The position numbers were made by a program, and so were the translations under genes. Positions 1 through 6,822 of a stretch of 14,624 nucleotides of DNA are shown here, piece after piece; within the stretch, counting starts at the first letter, position 1, and each line of letters opens with the position of its first letter. The stretch comes from Gammaproteobacteria bacterium. GTDB lineage: Bacteria; Pseudomonadota; Gammaproteobacteria; GCA-001735895. The notes below the pieces were generated by a model. The model saw only the letters and a program-made list of their open reading frames with translations, did not search any database and was not told where the DNA came from. The stretch is from positions 1 through 14,624 of the forward strand of contig QNFD01000024.1 of the NCBI GenBank assembly GCA_003645435.1, read 5' to 3'.

Positions 1-701
1 TTACCGACGGATACACAGGTGAACATGTCCACCTCTGTCGCCTTAAGCTCGTCGAGTCGCATGATACGAACCCGATGATCTTTACGGGTCAAATTTCTGC
101 CCAATACCACCGGGGTCGAAGTCGGTCGGTATTCAAGCAGGATATCTCTTGCCGTATCCAGTTGCCAATTGCGTTTAACCGATACCGGATTATAAAAACT
201 AACCACAAAATCGCCGCTGCCGGCACTGTGGATTCTTTTCACGATTGTTTCCCAGGGAGTCAACAAATCAGAAAGAGAAATGGTGCAGAAATCATGCCCC
301 AGTAAAGCACCCGCAGCACTCGAATTTGCCTGCATCGCACTGATTCCCGGAATGACTTCTATCTTCACATTTAACCATTCGGGATGATTCTCCTTACCGG
401 CGAGTACATTATCGAGCAATTCAAACACCAGGGTTGCCATCGCATAAATGCCGACATCGCCACTGGAGATGAGTGATGTGGTTTTGCCCTGCGCAGCCAG
501 GTCCAGCGCCTTGCGCGCGCGCCCTACTTCCTCACCCAGGGGTAAATCGTGCTGAGTTTTACCGCGGCAGATTTCCCCCAGCAACTCAATATACAATCCA
601 TAGGCCACCAGGTCGCTACTGGCCTCGATCGCTTTAATGGTTTTTGGGGTAATCAGTTCGGCATCGCCGGGACCGGCACTGACCAGGAATAATTGGGTCA
701 T
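1..701 (-). CDS. cobJ: Precorrin-3B C17-methyltransferase (CobJ/CbiH), 3' end cut by window edge
   Basis: This SAM-dependent cytoplasmic enzyme methylates C17 of the corrin precursor and drives ring contraction. Seen: 233 codons from an ATG at 701, open to the left edge. The N-terminal glycine loop SAGPGD is at residues 8-13, SSGDVGIYAMA at 79-89, PGISAMQA at 118-125, the CobJ/CbiH signature GHDFCTISLSDLLTPW at 135-150 and FYNP at 169-172. The family is about 240-250 residues, so only a short C-terminal piece should be missing. It is the last visible gene of the corrin operon, 46 bp after cbiG, which is the widest gap in that operon and contains an imperfect hairpin. No strong ribosome-binding site precedes the ATG (GATAAGAAA). 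With CbiD and CbiG alongside and no CobG, I infer that it acts as CbiH on the cobalt-containing intermediate. The methyltransferase family is certain; the CobJ/CbiH subtype is very likely. Confidence 0.93.
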   Translation of the reverse strand, partial: MTQLFLVSAGPGDAELITPKTIKAIEASSDLVAYGLYIELLGEICRGKTQHDLPLGEEVGRARKALDLAAQGKTTSLISSGDVGIYAMATLVFELLDNVLAGKENHPEWLNVKIEVIPGISAMQANSSAAGALLGHDFCTISLSDLLTPWETIVKRIHSAGSGDFVVSFYNPVSVKRNWQLDTARDILLEYRPTSTPVVLGRNLTRKDHRVRIMRLDELKATEVDMFTCVSVG

Positions 702-716
702 TTTCTTATCAGATTT

Positions 717-743
717 GAAAAGGCGTGAATATTAACGCTTTTC
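717..743 (-). repeat. Imperfect inverted repeat (hairpin) between cbiG and cobJ
   Basis: Arms GAAAA(G)GCGT (717-726) and ACGCTTTTC (735-743) pair over 9 bp with one bulged base, around the 8-nt loop at 727-734. It lies in the 46-bp gap between cbiG and cobJ, in an operon whose other junctions are overlapping or nearly so. The A-rich and T-rich outer arms resemble a weak terminator or attenuator, but the GC core is only 4 bp. It may instead be an RNA-processing site. The function is inferred. Confidence 0.35.
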
Positions 744-747
744 TGGC

Positions 748-1521
748 TTAAGGGGCATAGCTGCGCGCGACAGAAATAGTCGCACGAGCATTTTTTTTCT
801 TGAGTATCACCAGTTCAGCCGGCGCACCGGTAATATCGGTTGCCGCACAGAGCGCAGCGGCCTCGGCGACGCCATAGCAACCGACTTCCCTGAACACGAT
901 TTCCGATTTCTCACTGAGCGCATGCTCTTCTTCACGTAGCTGAGACGCAGTAAAAAATTGCAGTGGCAGCCGAAGCTTATTTGCCAGTTCGAGCAAGCCT
1001 GGCTCATCGGCCTTGATATCAATACTCGCCAGCGCCGAAAAACTCACAGATTCGTCTAGCTCTTCACGAACCAGATCGACGAGCTCTGATAACACAATTA
1101 GCGGACAACCTCGATCACAGCCCATGCCCAGCGTGTAAACGGGCCGACCGTAATCGGTAGCCGAGGTCACCACACACTGTGCTGAAATAGCCCTGGCAAT
1201 ATCATGCGCGAAAACACCGGCACCGCCCTCGTGACCCGACAGCAACGGGATTACAAATTTTCCCTGGTGGTCGATGACGATCACCGCCGGATCGGTATAC
1301 TTATTTTTCAGAATTGGCGCCAGCGCCCGCATGACAATTCCTGTTGAGCATATGAATATGCATCGATGTCCTTCAGCAAATGCGGATTGCGCGGCTTCGA
1401 TAAACGGCTTCGGTCGATGCTGGTGTGATGCATGGGGTATCAAGTCCAGTAAGCGTATGGCCAATTGCCGACCTTCTTCACCGAGGCTGAATATATCGAC
1501 CGGAGCAGCTTTCTGTTTCAT
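748..1521 (-). CDS. cbiG: Compact CbiG (cobalt-precorrin-5A hydrolase) lacking the middle domain
   Basis: CbiG opens the lactone ring of cobalt-precorrin-5A and releases acetaldehyde in the oxygen-independent B12 pathway. Seen: 257 residues. The CbiG N-terminal domain is at about 51-124, with STGIVMRALAPIL at 59-71 and LLSGHEGG at 93-100. It passes almost directly into the CobE/CbiG C-terminal domain at about 130-257, with LGMGCDRG at 131-138, SIDIKADEPGLLELA at 156-170 and VGCYGVAEAAAL at 203-214. Classical CbiG proteins are around 315-350 residues and carry a variable middle domain between these two; here that linker is only a few residues. The start ATG overlaps the cobI stop by 4 bp (ATGA), which implies translational coupling and fixes the start. 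CobE alone resembles only the C-terminal part, and the clear N-terminal domain argues for CbiG. Confidence 0.88.
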   Translation of the reverse strand: MKQKAAPVDIFSLGEEGRQLAIRLLDLIPHASHQHRPKPFIEAAQSAFAEGHRCIFICSTGIVMRALAPILKNKYTDPAVIVIDHQGKFVIPLLSGHEGGAGVFAHDIARAISAQCVVTSATDYGRPVYTLGMGCDRGCPLIVLSELVDLVREELDESVSFSALASIDIKADEPGLLELANKLRLPLQFFTASQLREEEHALSEKSEIVFREVGCYGVAEAAALCAATDITGAPAELVILKKKNARATISVARSYAP

Positions 1522-2264
1522 TTTGTAGAACCGTAGTTGCGCGCCCGGTTGACCAGAAACAGGGAAAAATAGGGTCCGGGCTGAGCATCCAGGGTTCGGA
1601 TATCCTGCACGATCCGCTGATTTTCATGACCGGCATATTCGATATAGCAGCAGTCGTCGACACGATTTGCCGCTTCGATTAGCGCCAACAGCTCGGCGCG
1701 ACGACGACCGGGCTTCATAATTGCGACATTATCAAACTGCCTCAGGGTTTGCAGTATGTCATCACTACCGCGGCGGCCCGAAATAATCGCGATGTTTTCC
1801 GCGAGTAAGCCAAGCGGTTTACCGCAAAGCGCGGCCGATGCATTAATCGAAGATATGCCCGGCACGATTTCGACCTCGTAATTATCGGCCAGACGATCAT
1901 ACAGGTATGCAAAAGACCCAAACAGGAACGGATCACCCTGGCACAGAAAAACCACCCGCTCACCTTTATCCAGGTGACTGGCTATGATCCTGGCTGCCTC
2001 GTCGTAAACTGAATTTGCCACTTCGCGACTTTCGCACATGGGCATCACGATAGCCTGTTCCTGTTGGCCTGGATTGTTACTATCTGCCAGCACCGTGGCC
2101 GCTATATTCCTCGCCATGGAATATCCATTGTCACTGCTCAGGTAAGTCACGAGGTCGCATTGCTGGACCAGGCGAACGGCTTTCATCGTCATCAGTTCAG
2201 GGTCACCTGGACCCACGCCTACGCCATAAAATACACCTCTGGATTTACTGGGAGAGTCGTTCAT
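1518..2264 (-). CDS. cobI: Precorrin-2 / cobalt-factor II C20-methyltransferase (CobI/CbiL)
   Basis: This enzyme uses SAM to methylate C20 of precorrin-2 or cobalt-factor II, the first committed step towards corrin after uroporphyrinogen methylation. Seen: 248 residues, close to the usual family length. The glycine loop GVGPGDPELMT is at 16-26, CQGDPFLFGSFAYL at 108-121, VEIVPGISSINA at 131-142, and the C-terminal strand GPYFSLFLV at 230-238. SGDPFLFGS-type wording with an F-F-S pattern is typical of CobI/CbiL rather than of the other corrin methyltransferases. The start follows cobL by 4 bp with no clear Shine-Dalgarno, so it is probably read by coupled re-initiation. It overlaps cbiG downstream by 4 bp. 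Whether the substrate carries cobalt cannot be told from sequence alone. Confidence 0.94.
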   Translation of the reverse strand: MNDSPSKSRGVFYGVGVGPGDPELMTMKAVRLVQQCDLVTYLSSDNGYSMARNIAATVLADSNNPGQQEQAIVMPMCESREVANSVYDEAARIIASHLDKGERVVFLCQGDPFLFGSFAYLYDRLADNYEVEIVPGISSINASAALCGKPLGLLAENIAIISGRRGSDDILQTLRQFDNVAIMKPGRRRAELLALIEAANRVDDCCYIEYAGHENQRIVQDIRTLDAQPGPYFSLFLVNRARNYGSTK

Positions 2265-2268
2265 GGTA

Positions 2269-3549
2269 TTAGTTTTCGCTTTTTATACATTTAACCACCA
2301 GTACAGGTCTCAGTGTCCTGGATTCACTGCTTTGCGGCAAATTCTTGCTGACCTGGATATCTATTTGTTCAAGCCCGTGTTTACCGGGTATAAATTCTAA
2401 CAGGGCCTGACGACTGGTCCCGGTGACTGCACTGGCTACCAGTTTCCCCCCAGTTCGCAGACGCCGCCAGGCATATTCGAGCATCTCCTCCAGGCCACGG
2501 CTGCCGCCGATAAAAATACAATCAGGATCGGCTAAGCCATCGCAGCCTTCCGGCGCACTTGCCTCGATTACGCTAAGGTTATGATCGGTACCGAATCGCT
2601 CACTGTTGATCTTGATATGCTCGATTCGGTCGGGATCGTTTTCGATCGCATAAATATGCCCAAATTCATTCCAGTGCGCCCATTCGACGCTGACGCTACC
2701 GCAGCCAGCACCAATATCCCAGGCAACTTCACCCGGCGCGGGTTGCATTAAGGATAAGATAGTCAGTCGTATTTCGCGCTTGCTAATCATGCCGAAGCCG
2801 GGCTCCGCGCCGGTCGAAAACAAGTGATCGGCGATACCGGGAAAGGACGGCAACAGTGCTGGCTTACCGCTTAACTGGATCACGCAGACGTTAAGCTCGT
2901 GAAACACAGATTTTGAATTAGCCAACTCTGCGACGGCAAACTCGCCTACCCGCTGCTGCGGACTACCCATCGCCTCACAGACCCAGATCCTCGATCCGGC
3001 AAAACCCTGGGCTTGCAGCTCGCGCGCAATCGCGATCGGATTCGACTTTGCGTCGGTCAGGCAGGCGATTAGTTTGCCGTTAGCTAAATGGCGCCTCAAG
3101 CTGTTAAGAGGCCGGCCATGCAGGCTCACCACATCAGCGTCTTGCCAGGGCAGACCCAGGGCATGAAAACAGGCCTGCACGCTCGATATATTGGGATGGA
3201 AAATCAAATGATTACTGCCAACAACACGCTTTAAATACTTGCCGACACCAAAATACAGCGCATCACCAGAGGCTAGTACGACGACTCGTTTTAACTGCTG
3301 TGTATCCAGCAGGCTGCCTAATTCTGAAAAAGGGGATGCAAAAACAATTTTTTCCGCCTGCGTATCGATATCCTCGATTTCAGCGAAATGATGTCCGGAA
3401 CCGAAAATCACCTGCGCCTGCCGGATCACCCCGGTCGCTAGCGGGGTCAGCGCCGAAAGCCGATCGCAACCGAGGCTAACCACCGTAATCGGTTCACCTT
3501 TCCACTCGATCTGAACCGAACTATTACCTCGTACATTGAACTCAGACAT
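2269..3549 (-). CDS. cobL: CobL: fused CbiE-CbiT precorrin-6Y C5,15-methyltransferase (decarboxylating)
   Basis: CobL methylates C5 and C15 and decarboxylates the C12 acetate side chain. Seen: 426 residues, the length of a full fusion. The CbiE-like tetrapyrrole methylase domain is at about 21-225, with VLASGDALYFGVG at 91-103, NISSVQACFHALGLPW at 120-135 and SLHGRPL at 142-148. The CbiT-like Rossmann methyltransferase domain is at about 253-426, with GMISKREIRL at 253-262, the SAM motif WDIGAGCGSVSVEWA at 277-291 and FIGGSRG at 346-352. The CbiE domain's first strand reads VVSLGCDRLSALTP where the family usually has VVGIGxDGxxGL, so two conserved glycines are replaced. It lies 5 bp after cobH and 4 bp before cobI. 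Classical anaerobic operons carry separate cbiE and cbiT, so the fusion beside cbiD and cbiG marks a hybrid gene set. Confidence 0.95.
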   Translation of the reverse strand: MSEFNVRGNSSVQIEWKGEPITVVSLGCDRLSALTPLATGVIRQAQVIFGSGHHFAEIEDIDTQAEKIVFASPFSELGSLLDTQQLKRVVVLASGDALYFGVGKYLKRVVGSNHLIFHPNISSVQACFHALGLPWQDADVVSLHGRPLNSLRRHLANGKLIACLTDAKSNPIAIARELQAQGFAGSRIWVCEAMGSPQQRVGEFAVAELANSKSVFHELNVCVIQLSGKPALLPSFPGIADHLFSTGAEPGFGMISKREIRLTILSLMQPAPGEVAWDIGAGCGSVSVEWAHWNEFGHIYAIENDPDRIEHIKINSERFGTDHNLSVIEASAPEGCDGLADPDCIFIGGSRGLEEMLEYAWRRLRTGGKLVASAVTGTSRQALLEFIPGKHGLEQIDIQVSKNLPQSSESRTLRPVLVVKCIKSEN

Positions 3550-3554
3550 GATGA

Positions 3555-4199
3555 TTAAAACAAAAGCCCGTTTTTGAGGCGTACCAGAGTATTAAACGCA
3601 CCGGCTGCGAGGGCACTGCCGCCTACCCTGCCCCGCAAGGTAAAACATTCGACGCCCAGATCGACACGATGATCCCATAGATAATCTTTCGATTCAGGCG
3701 CACCTACAAATCCAACCGGCATACCTATCACTAAACTGGGCTTAACCGGACCGGTTTCGAGCATTTCCAGCAGGCGAAACAACGCGGTTGGCGCATTACC
3801 AATAATTACAATGCTATCCTGCAAATACGGTGTCCACAATTCCAGCGCCGACATGCTGCGCGTTTCACCGCTGGCACGGGCAAGCTCCGCAGTTTTTTCA
3901 TGATTCAGAAAACACATTGGCTCCGCATTGAGATAACGTTTGGTCAAGCCCTGTTTCACCATCTCAACATCGCAGAGCACAGTGGCATTGCGATTCAGTG
4001 CGGCTATTCCGGCATCGATGGCGGCGGCACTGATACGCACCTGCCCCGCGATATCAGGATTACCGCTGGTGTGAACCAGGCGCATAACTAGCTGTTGCTC
4101 AAACTCGTCAAAACCCGACAAATCGGTAGCTGCCCGAATCATCGCAAATGATTTTTCCTCGATCTTATGCGGGTCTTTTATATAATCGTCCAATATCAT
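3555..4199 (-). CDS. cobH: Precorrin-8X methylmutase (CobH/CbiC)
   Basis: CobH moves the methyl group from C11 to C12, turning (cobalt-)precorrin-8X into hydrogenobyrinate or cobyrinate. Seen: 214 residues, the normal family size. RLVHTSGNPD at 40-49 contains His43, which matches the catalytic histidine of the family. GNAPTALFRLLEML is at 134-147, the signature PVGFVGAPESKDYL at 161-174 and RGRVGGSALAAGAFN at 189-203. The ATG overlaps the cobK stop by 4 bp (ATGA), supporting this start and coupled translation. cobL follows after 5 bp. All key motifs are intact, so an active enzyme is expected. CobH and CbiC differ only by whether the substrate carries cobalt, which sequence does not settle. 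Confidence 0.95.
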   Translation of the reverse strand: MILDDYIKDPHKIEEKSFAMIRAATDLSGFDEFEQQLVMRLVHTSGNPDIAGQVRISAAAIDAGIAALNRNATVLCDVEMVKQGLTKRYLNAEPMCFLNHEKTAELARASGETRSMSALELWTPYLQDSIVIIGNAPTALFRLLEMLETGPVKPSLVIGMPVGFVGAPESKDYLWDHRVDLGVECFTLRGRVGGSALAAGAFNTLVRLKNGLLF

Positions 4200-4948
4200 T
4201 TCTCACAGGCGTTAATTTCAGGTATCTCGGCTAGCAGGTCTTCTACCTCGTCAAAGCATTTGCCCGGCTTTGCCAATGCCGGTCGACGCTGCACAAATAC
4301 CGGTAAACCCAGGCTGCGTGCGGCGTCGAGTTTCCTGGCGAGACGAAGACCACCGCTATTCTTGCTAATCAATACATCGACATTGTATTGCCGCATCAAC
4401 GACAGTTCATCCTCGTAACTAAATGGGCCAATCGCATTAATGGTTATAATGCCATCAATATCGGGCAATTTCCTAGCTGAGCGGATAATCCACTGTTGAT
4501 GTTCGGGACGTCGATCTAACTGTTCAAGAATACTCGCACCAGTGGTAAAGAATGGCTGCTGAAAACCACTGACCTGCGGGATTAAATCATCCCAGTCGTC
4601 AAAGTCATGCCAGTTTTTATAACCGGCGGCATCCCAGCCCGGGCGTGTATATCGCCAACAGTCTATGTGAGCCTTTTTCGCCGCCACCACTGCATTCGCC
4701 GATATGCGGGCAGCGTAAGGGTGAGTCGCATCCAGCAGTAGATCAATCCTGTTTTTCTGACAATAGCTGCCAAGACCCTCGGCACCCGTTGTGTCCTGAC
4801 TACTGAATCCACCGACATGAAGTTCACAGCGTAAATCGGGTTGGCGCACCAGGCCGACGATACTGTAGATCACCTCGTGACCTCGCTCGATGAGTTGTTG
4901 CGCTAAACGCTTCGATTCGGCGATTCCGCCGAGCACCAGAATTTTCAT
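4196..4948 (-). CDS. cobK: Precorrin-6A reductase (CobK/CbiJ)
   Basis: This NAD(P)H-dependent cytoplasmic reductase reduces (cobalt-)precorrin-6A to 6B, adding hydride across the C18-C19 region of the macrocycle. Seen: 250 residues, the usual length. The N-terminal strand-loop LVLGGIAESKRLA is at 4-16, the family signature LLDATHPYAARIS at 71-83, YTRPGW at 100-105, and the C-terminal ISKNSGG...KLDAAR...LPV..RRP pattern runs over 194-223. It overlaps cbiD upstream by 4 bp and cobH downstream by 4 bp, so the start is fixed by context. GGIAES replaces the common GGTxE(A/G) wording of the first loop, a mild variation. Nothing suggests loss of function. Confidence 0.94.
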   Translation of the reverse strand: MKILVLGGIAESKRLAQQLIERGHEVIYSIVGLVRQPDLRCELHVGGFSSQDTTGAEGLGSYCQKNRIDLLLDATHPYAARISANAVVAAKKAHIDCWRYTRPGWDAAGYKNWHDFDDWDDLIPQVSGFQQPFFTTGASILEQLDRRPEHQQWIIRSARKLPDIDGIITINAIGPFSYEDELSLMRQYNVDVLISKNSGGLRLARKLDAARSLGLPVFVQRRPALAKPGKCFDEVEDLLAEIPEINACEK

Positions 4949-6042
4949 GCCGCATCACTGTGGCCGACACAGCTGCCCTTGCGGTCGACACAGTAAACAT
5001 CAATTTTGACACTGGTTTGTGCCTTTGACAGTGCACTCTCGCGAGCCATGCGGCAAATTTGGTTTGCCAGAGGAATACTATCCGCCTCGCAAAATTTCAG
5101 CGCCTCAACACTGGTATTGAAATTTTTTATCAAATTTACCAGCTCTGAACTGCCGCCCAGATCATTTGCAAGCCCGGCGAGAAATTCGAAATCAATCGAC
5201 GAGTCGTGACTGTGTAATGAGCTATTGCCAGCAGCGAGCTTGCTGATCTTGCCAAATCCCCCGCATATCGTCAGTTTTGCTATCGGCGCTTTTTTCAAAT
5301 GCTTGAGTACCGCGCCAACAAAATCACCCATCTCCACTAGCGCCATATCTGCCAGGCCTAATTTTTGCTGAATATAGGCTTCGCTAGTTGATCCGGTGCT
5401 AGCGGCCATATGATCGATGCCGTTGGCATGGGCAACGTCCATACCCTGAGTAATCGAGGCAATATAGGCGGAACAGGAAAAAGGCCGCACGATACCGGTG
5501 GTACCGAGAATAGACAGGCCACCTATAATACCGAGGCGGGCATTCATTGTTTTAAGCGCAATTTTCTCGCCATTGACAATACCGACATGGACTTCAAATC
5601 CGCCGCTATATCCGCATTCATCTGCCAGGCTAGACAGATGCCCGCTCATCATCTGCCGCGGGACAGGATTGATCGCCGCTTCTCCTACGGCTATCGAAAG
5701 ACCAGACCGGGTTACAGTGCCGATGCCCTCTGCTGCATGGAATCGAACCCCTTGCGCTGGCGATAATTCAACCTCGGCGAATATAGTTGCCAGGTGAGTG
5801 ACATCCGGATCGTCTCCGGCATCTTTGATCGTACTCGAAATTGCTCGATTGCTATTTAAGCGTTCACAACGTTCAAGCTTGAATTCGACTATTTGCCCCC
5901 TGGGTAACTGGATACTGGCACAGCCGCTACTGACATCATTTAACAATAGCCTGGCAGCCGCCAGTGATGTTGCGGTAGCACAGGCACCCGTGGTGAATCC
6001 ACTTCGAAGTTTTCGCCTCGACTCGGGAGATTCTTCGCGCAT
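4945..6042 (-). CDS. cbiD: Cobalt-precorrin-5B C1-methyltransferase (CbiD)
   Basis: CbiD methylates C1 of cobalt-precorrin-5B and is a marker of the oxygen-independent B12 route. Seen: 365 residues, in the normal range. The near-N-terminal signature RSGFTTGACATA is at 13-24, KDAGDDPDVT at 73-82, GEAAINPVPRQM at 120-131, the long glycine-rich signature around NARLGIIGGLSILGTTGIV at 167-185, and GGFGKISKLAAG at 261-272. The ATG at 6042 is preceded by GAGGAACG, a good Shine-Dalgarno about 5 nt away and one of the few clear ones in the operon. The gene begins 9 bp after the permease stop and overlaps cobK by 4 bp. It is not related to the SAM methyltransferases elsewhere in the operon, so presence of this gene is strong evidence for the pathway type. 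Confidence 0.95.
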   Translation of the reverse strand: MREESPESRRKLRSGFTTGACATATSLAAARLLLNDVSSGCASIQLPRGQIVEFKLERCERLNSNRAISSTIKDAGDDPDVTHLATIFAEVELSPAQGVRFHAAEGIGTVTRSGLSIAVGEAAINPVPRQMMSGHLSSLADECGYSGGFEVHVGIVNGEKIALKTMNARLGIIGGLSILGTTGIVRPFSCSAYIASITQGMDVAHANGIDHMAASTGSTSEAYIQQKLGLADMALVEMGDFVGAVLKHLKKAPIAKLTICGGFGKISKLAAGNSSLHSHDSSIDFEFLAGLANDLGGSSELVNLIKNFNTSVEALKFCEADSIPLANQICRMARESALSKAQTSVKIDVYCVDRKGSCVGHSDAA

Positions 6043-6051
6043 CGTTCCTCG

Positions 6052-6735
6052 CTAACCCGAGGAAAATAAATAGTAACCGCCGAAGGTAATCGAAGTGAAT
6101 GCCACGACCATTCGACTGATCAGGTATAATCCCTGCCCCCACCCGGCTATCCAGCTTTGCAGCCTGACGAGAAAGACTCCAAAAACCAGCATTGCGGTCA
6201 ACACACCGAGAGAAAACAGGGCAACGTACCCCAGCCCCACCCAGGCATTGTCTGATTCCAGTGCCGGTATGATTGCCAGTATTGGCGCACTTCCCGCAAA
6301 ACCATGGGTTACACCAACCAGCACGGGCGTATGGCTTTGATGAATTCCACCCGTCGGTACCAGGTGCGCATGGGTAATCTGCTCATGCGTATGAGTCTCC
6401 AGCCTGAGCCTGGATTGACGCAGGCTGATGATGATCCAGGCACCCAGGATTATCAGTAACATTCCAATAATCTTCTCGGCGAGCTGCGGTACGAATTCAG
6501 GTAACTCGAACCTGGCAAATATAAACAGGGCGGTCAGCGCCAGCAATATACTGCCGTGACCGATCGCCCAACGCATACAAAATTTCAGCGTAACCGATAC
6601 CGACCAGGATTTTCGGTCACCCGAATTTGCTGTCGCCATCGACGAAATGGCCATGATGTGGTCAGCGTCGAGGGCGTGTAATAACCCCAGGCCGAAACCA
6701 AGCGCGAGGATGCTGGTTAAAAAATTAAATTCCAT
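6052..6735 (-). CDS. NicO/UreH-type nickel/cobalt permease with His-rich loop
   Basis: This is a predicted inner-membrane transporter, probably importing Co2+ for the corrin pathway. Seen: 227 residues from the ATG at 6735 and about six hydrophobic segments. The first helix ends in LLHALDADHIMAIS (residues 18-31), the HX4DH metal motif of nickel/cobalt permeases. RWAIGHG is at 55-61. A cytoplasmic or periplasmic loop at about 113-135 is rich in histidine (ETHTHEQITHAH, then HQSH), and VTHGFAGSAP follows at 142-151. The frame can be extended to a TTG at 6762, but the ATG is preferred because a TAAAAT -10-like box at 6776-6781 would leave almost no leader for the TTG. It is the first gene of the operon, 9 bp before cbiD, and cobalt supply fits that place. 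Nickel transport or metal efflux (RcnA-like) cannot be excluded. Confidence 0.82.
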   Translation of the reverse strand: MEFNFLTSILALGFGLGLLHALDADHIMAISSMATANSGDRKSWSVSVTLKFCMRWAIGHGSILLALTALFIFARFELPEFVPQLAEKIIGMLLIILGAWIIISLRQSRLRLETHTHEQITHAHLVPTGGIHQSHTPVLVGVTHGFAGSAPILAIIPALESDNAWVGLGYVALFSLGVLTAMLVFGVFLVRLQSWIAGWGQGLYLISRMVVAFTSITFGGYYLFSSG

Positions 6736-6822
6736 GGCTATAGCTAATAAGGTCACTGGCAAAGAAAACTGTGTTATTTTACCTACCCCTTTTAATTTGC
6801 ACTATCTTATTTACGCCACTCG
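6736..6822. promoter_or_regulatory. Divergent promoter region of the corrin operon and cobB
   Basis: These 87 bp separate the start codons of two divergent transcription units. Seen: a TAAAAT box on the minus strand (6776-6781), which would give a leader of about 34 nt to the permease ATG. On the plus strand TTTAAT (6791-6796) and TATCTT (6803-6808) are possible -10 boxes. None has a convincing -35 partner. The interval is too short for a typical cobalamin riboswitch of roughly 200 nt, and no B12-box structure is visible. Shared control by a protein regulator is inferred only from the layout. Confidence 0.4.

Noticed and set aside
5410..5797. Two overlapping plus-strand frames opposite cbiD
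   Set aside because: Both mirror conserved CbiD coding sequence and have no ribosome-binding site or recognisable domain.
6736..6762. TTG start at 6762 extending the permease by nine residues
   Set aside because: The ATG at 6735 starts at the hydrophobic segment as expected, neither start has a Shine-Dalgarno, and the TTG would fall only a few bases after the predicted transcription start.
6814..6822. GCCACTCG resembling the conserved B12 box of cobalamin riboswitches
   Set aside because: The match is short and lies directly at the cobB start, and there is no room or complementary structure for the riboswitch fold.
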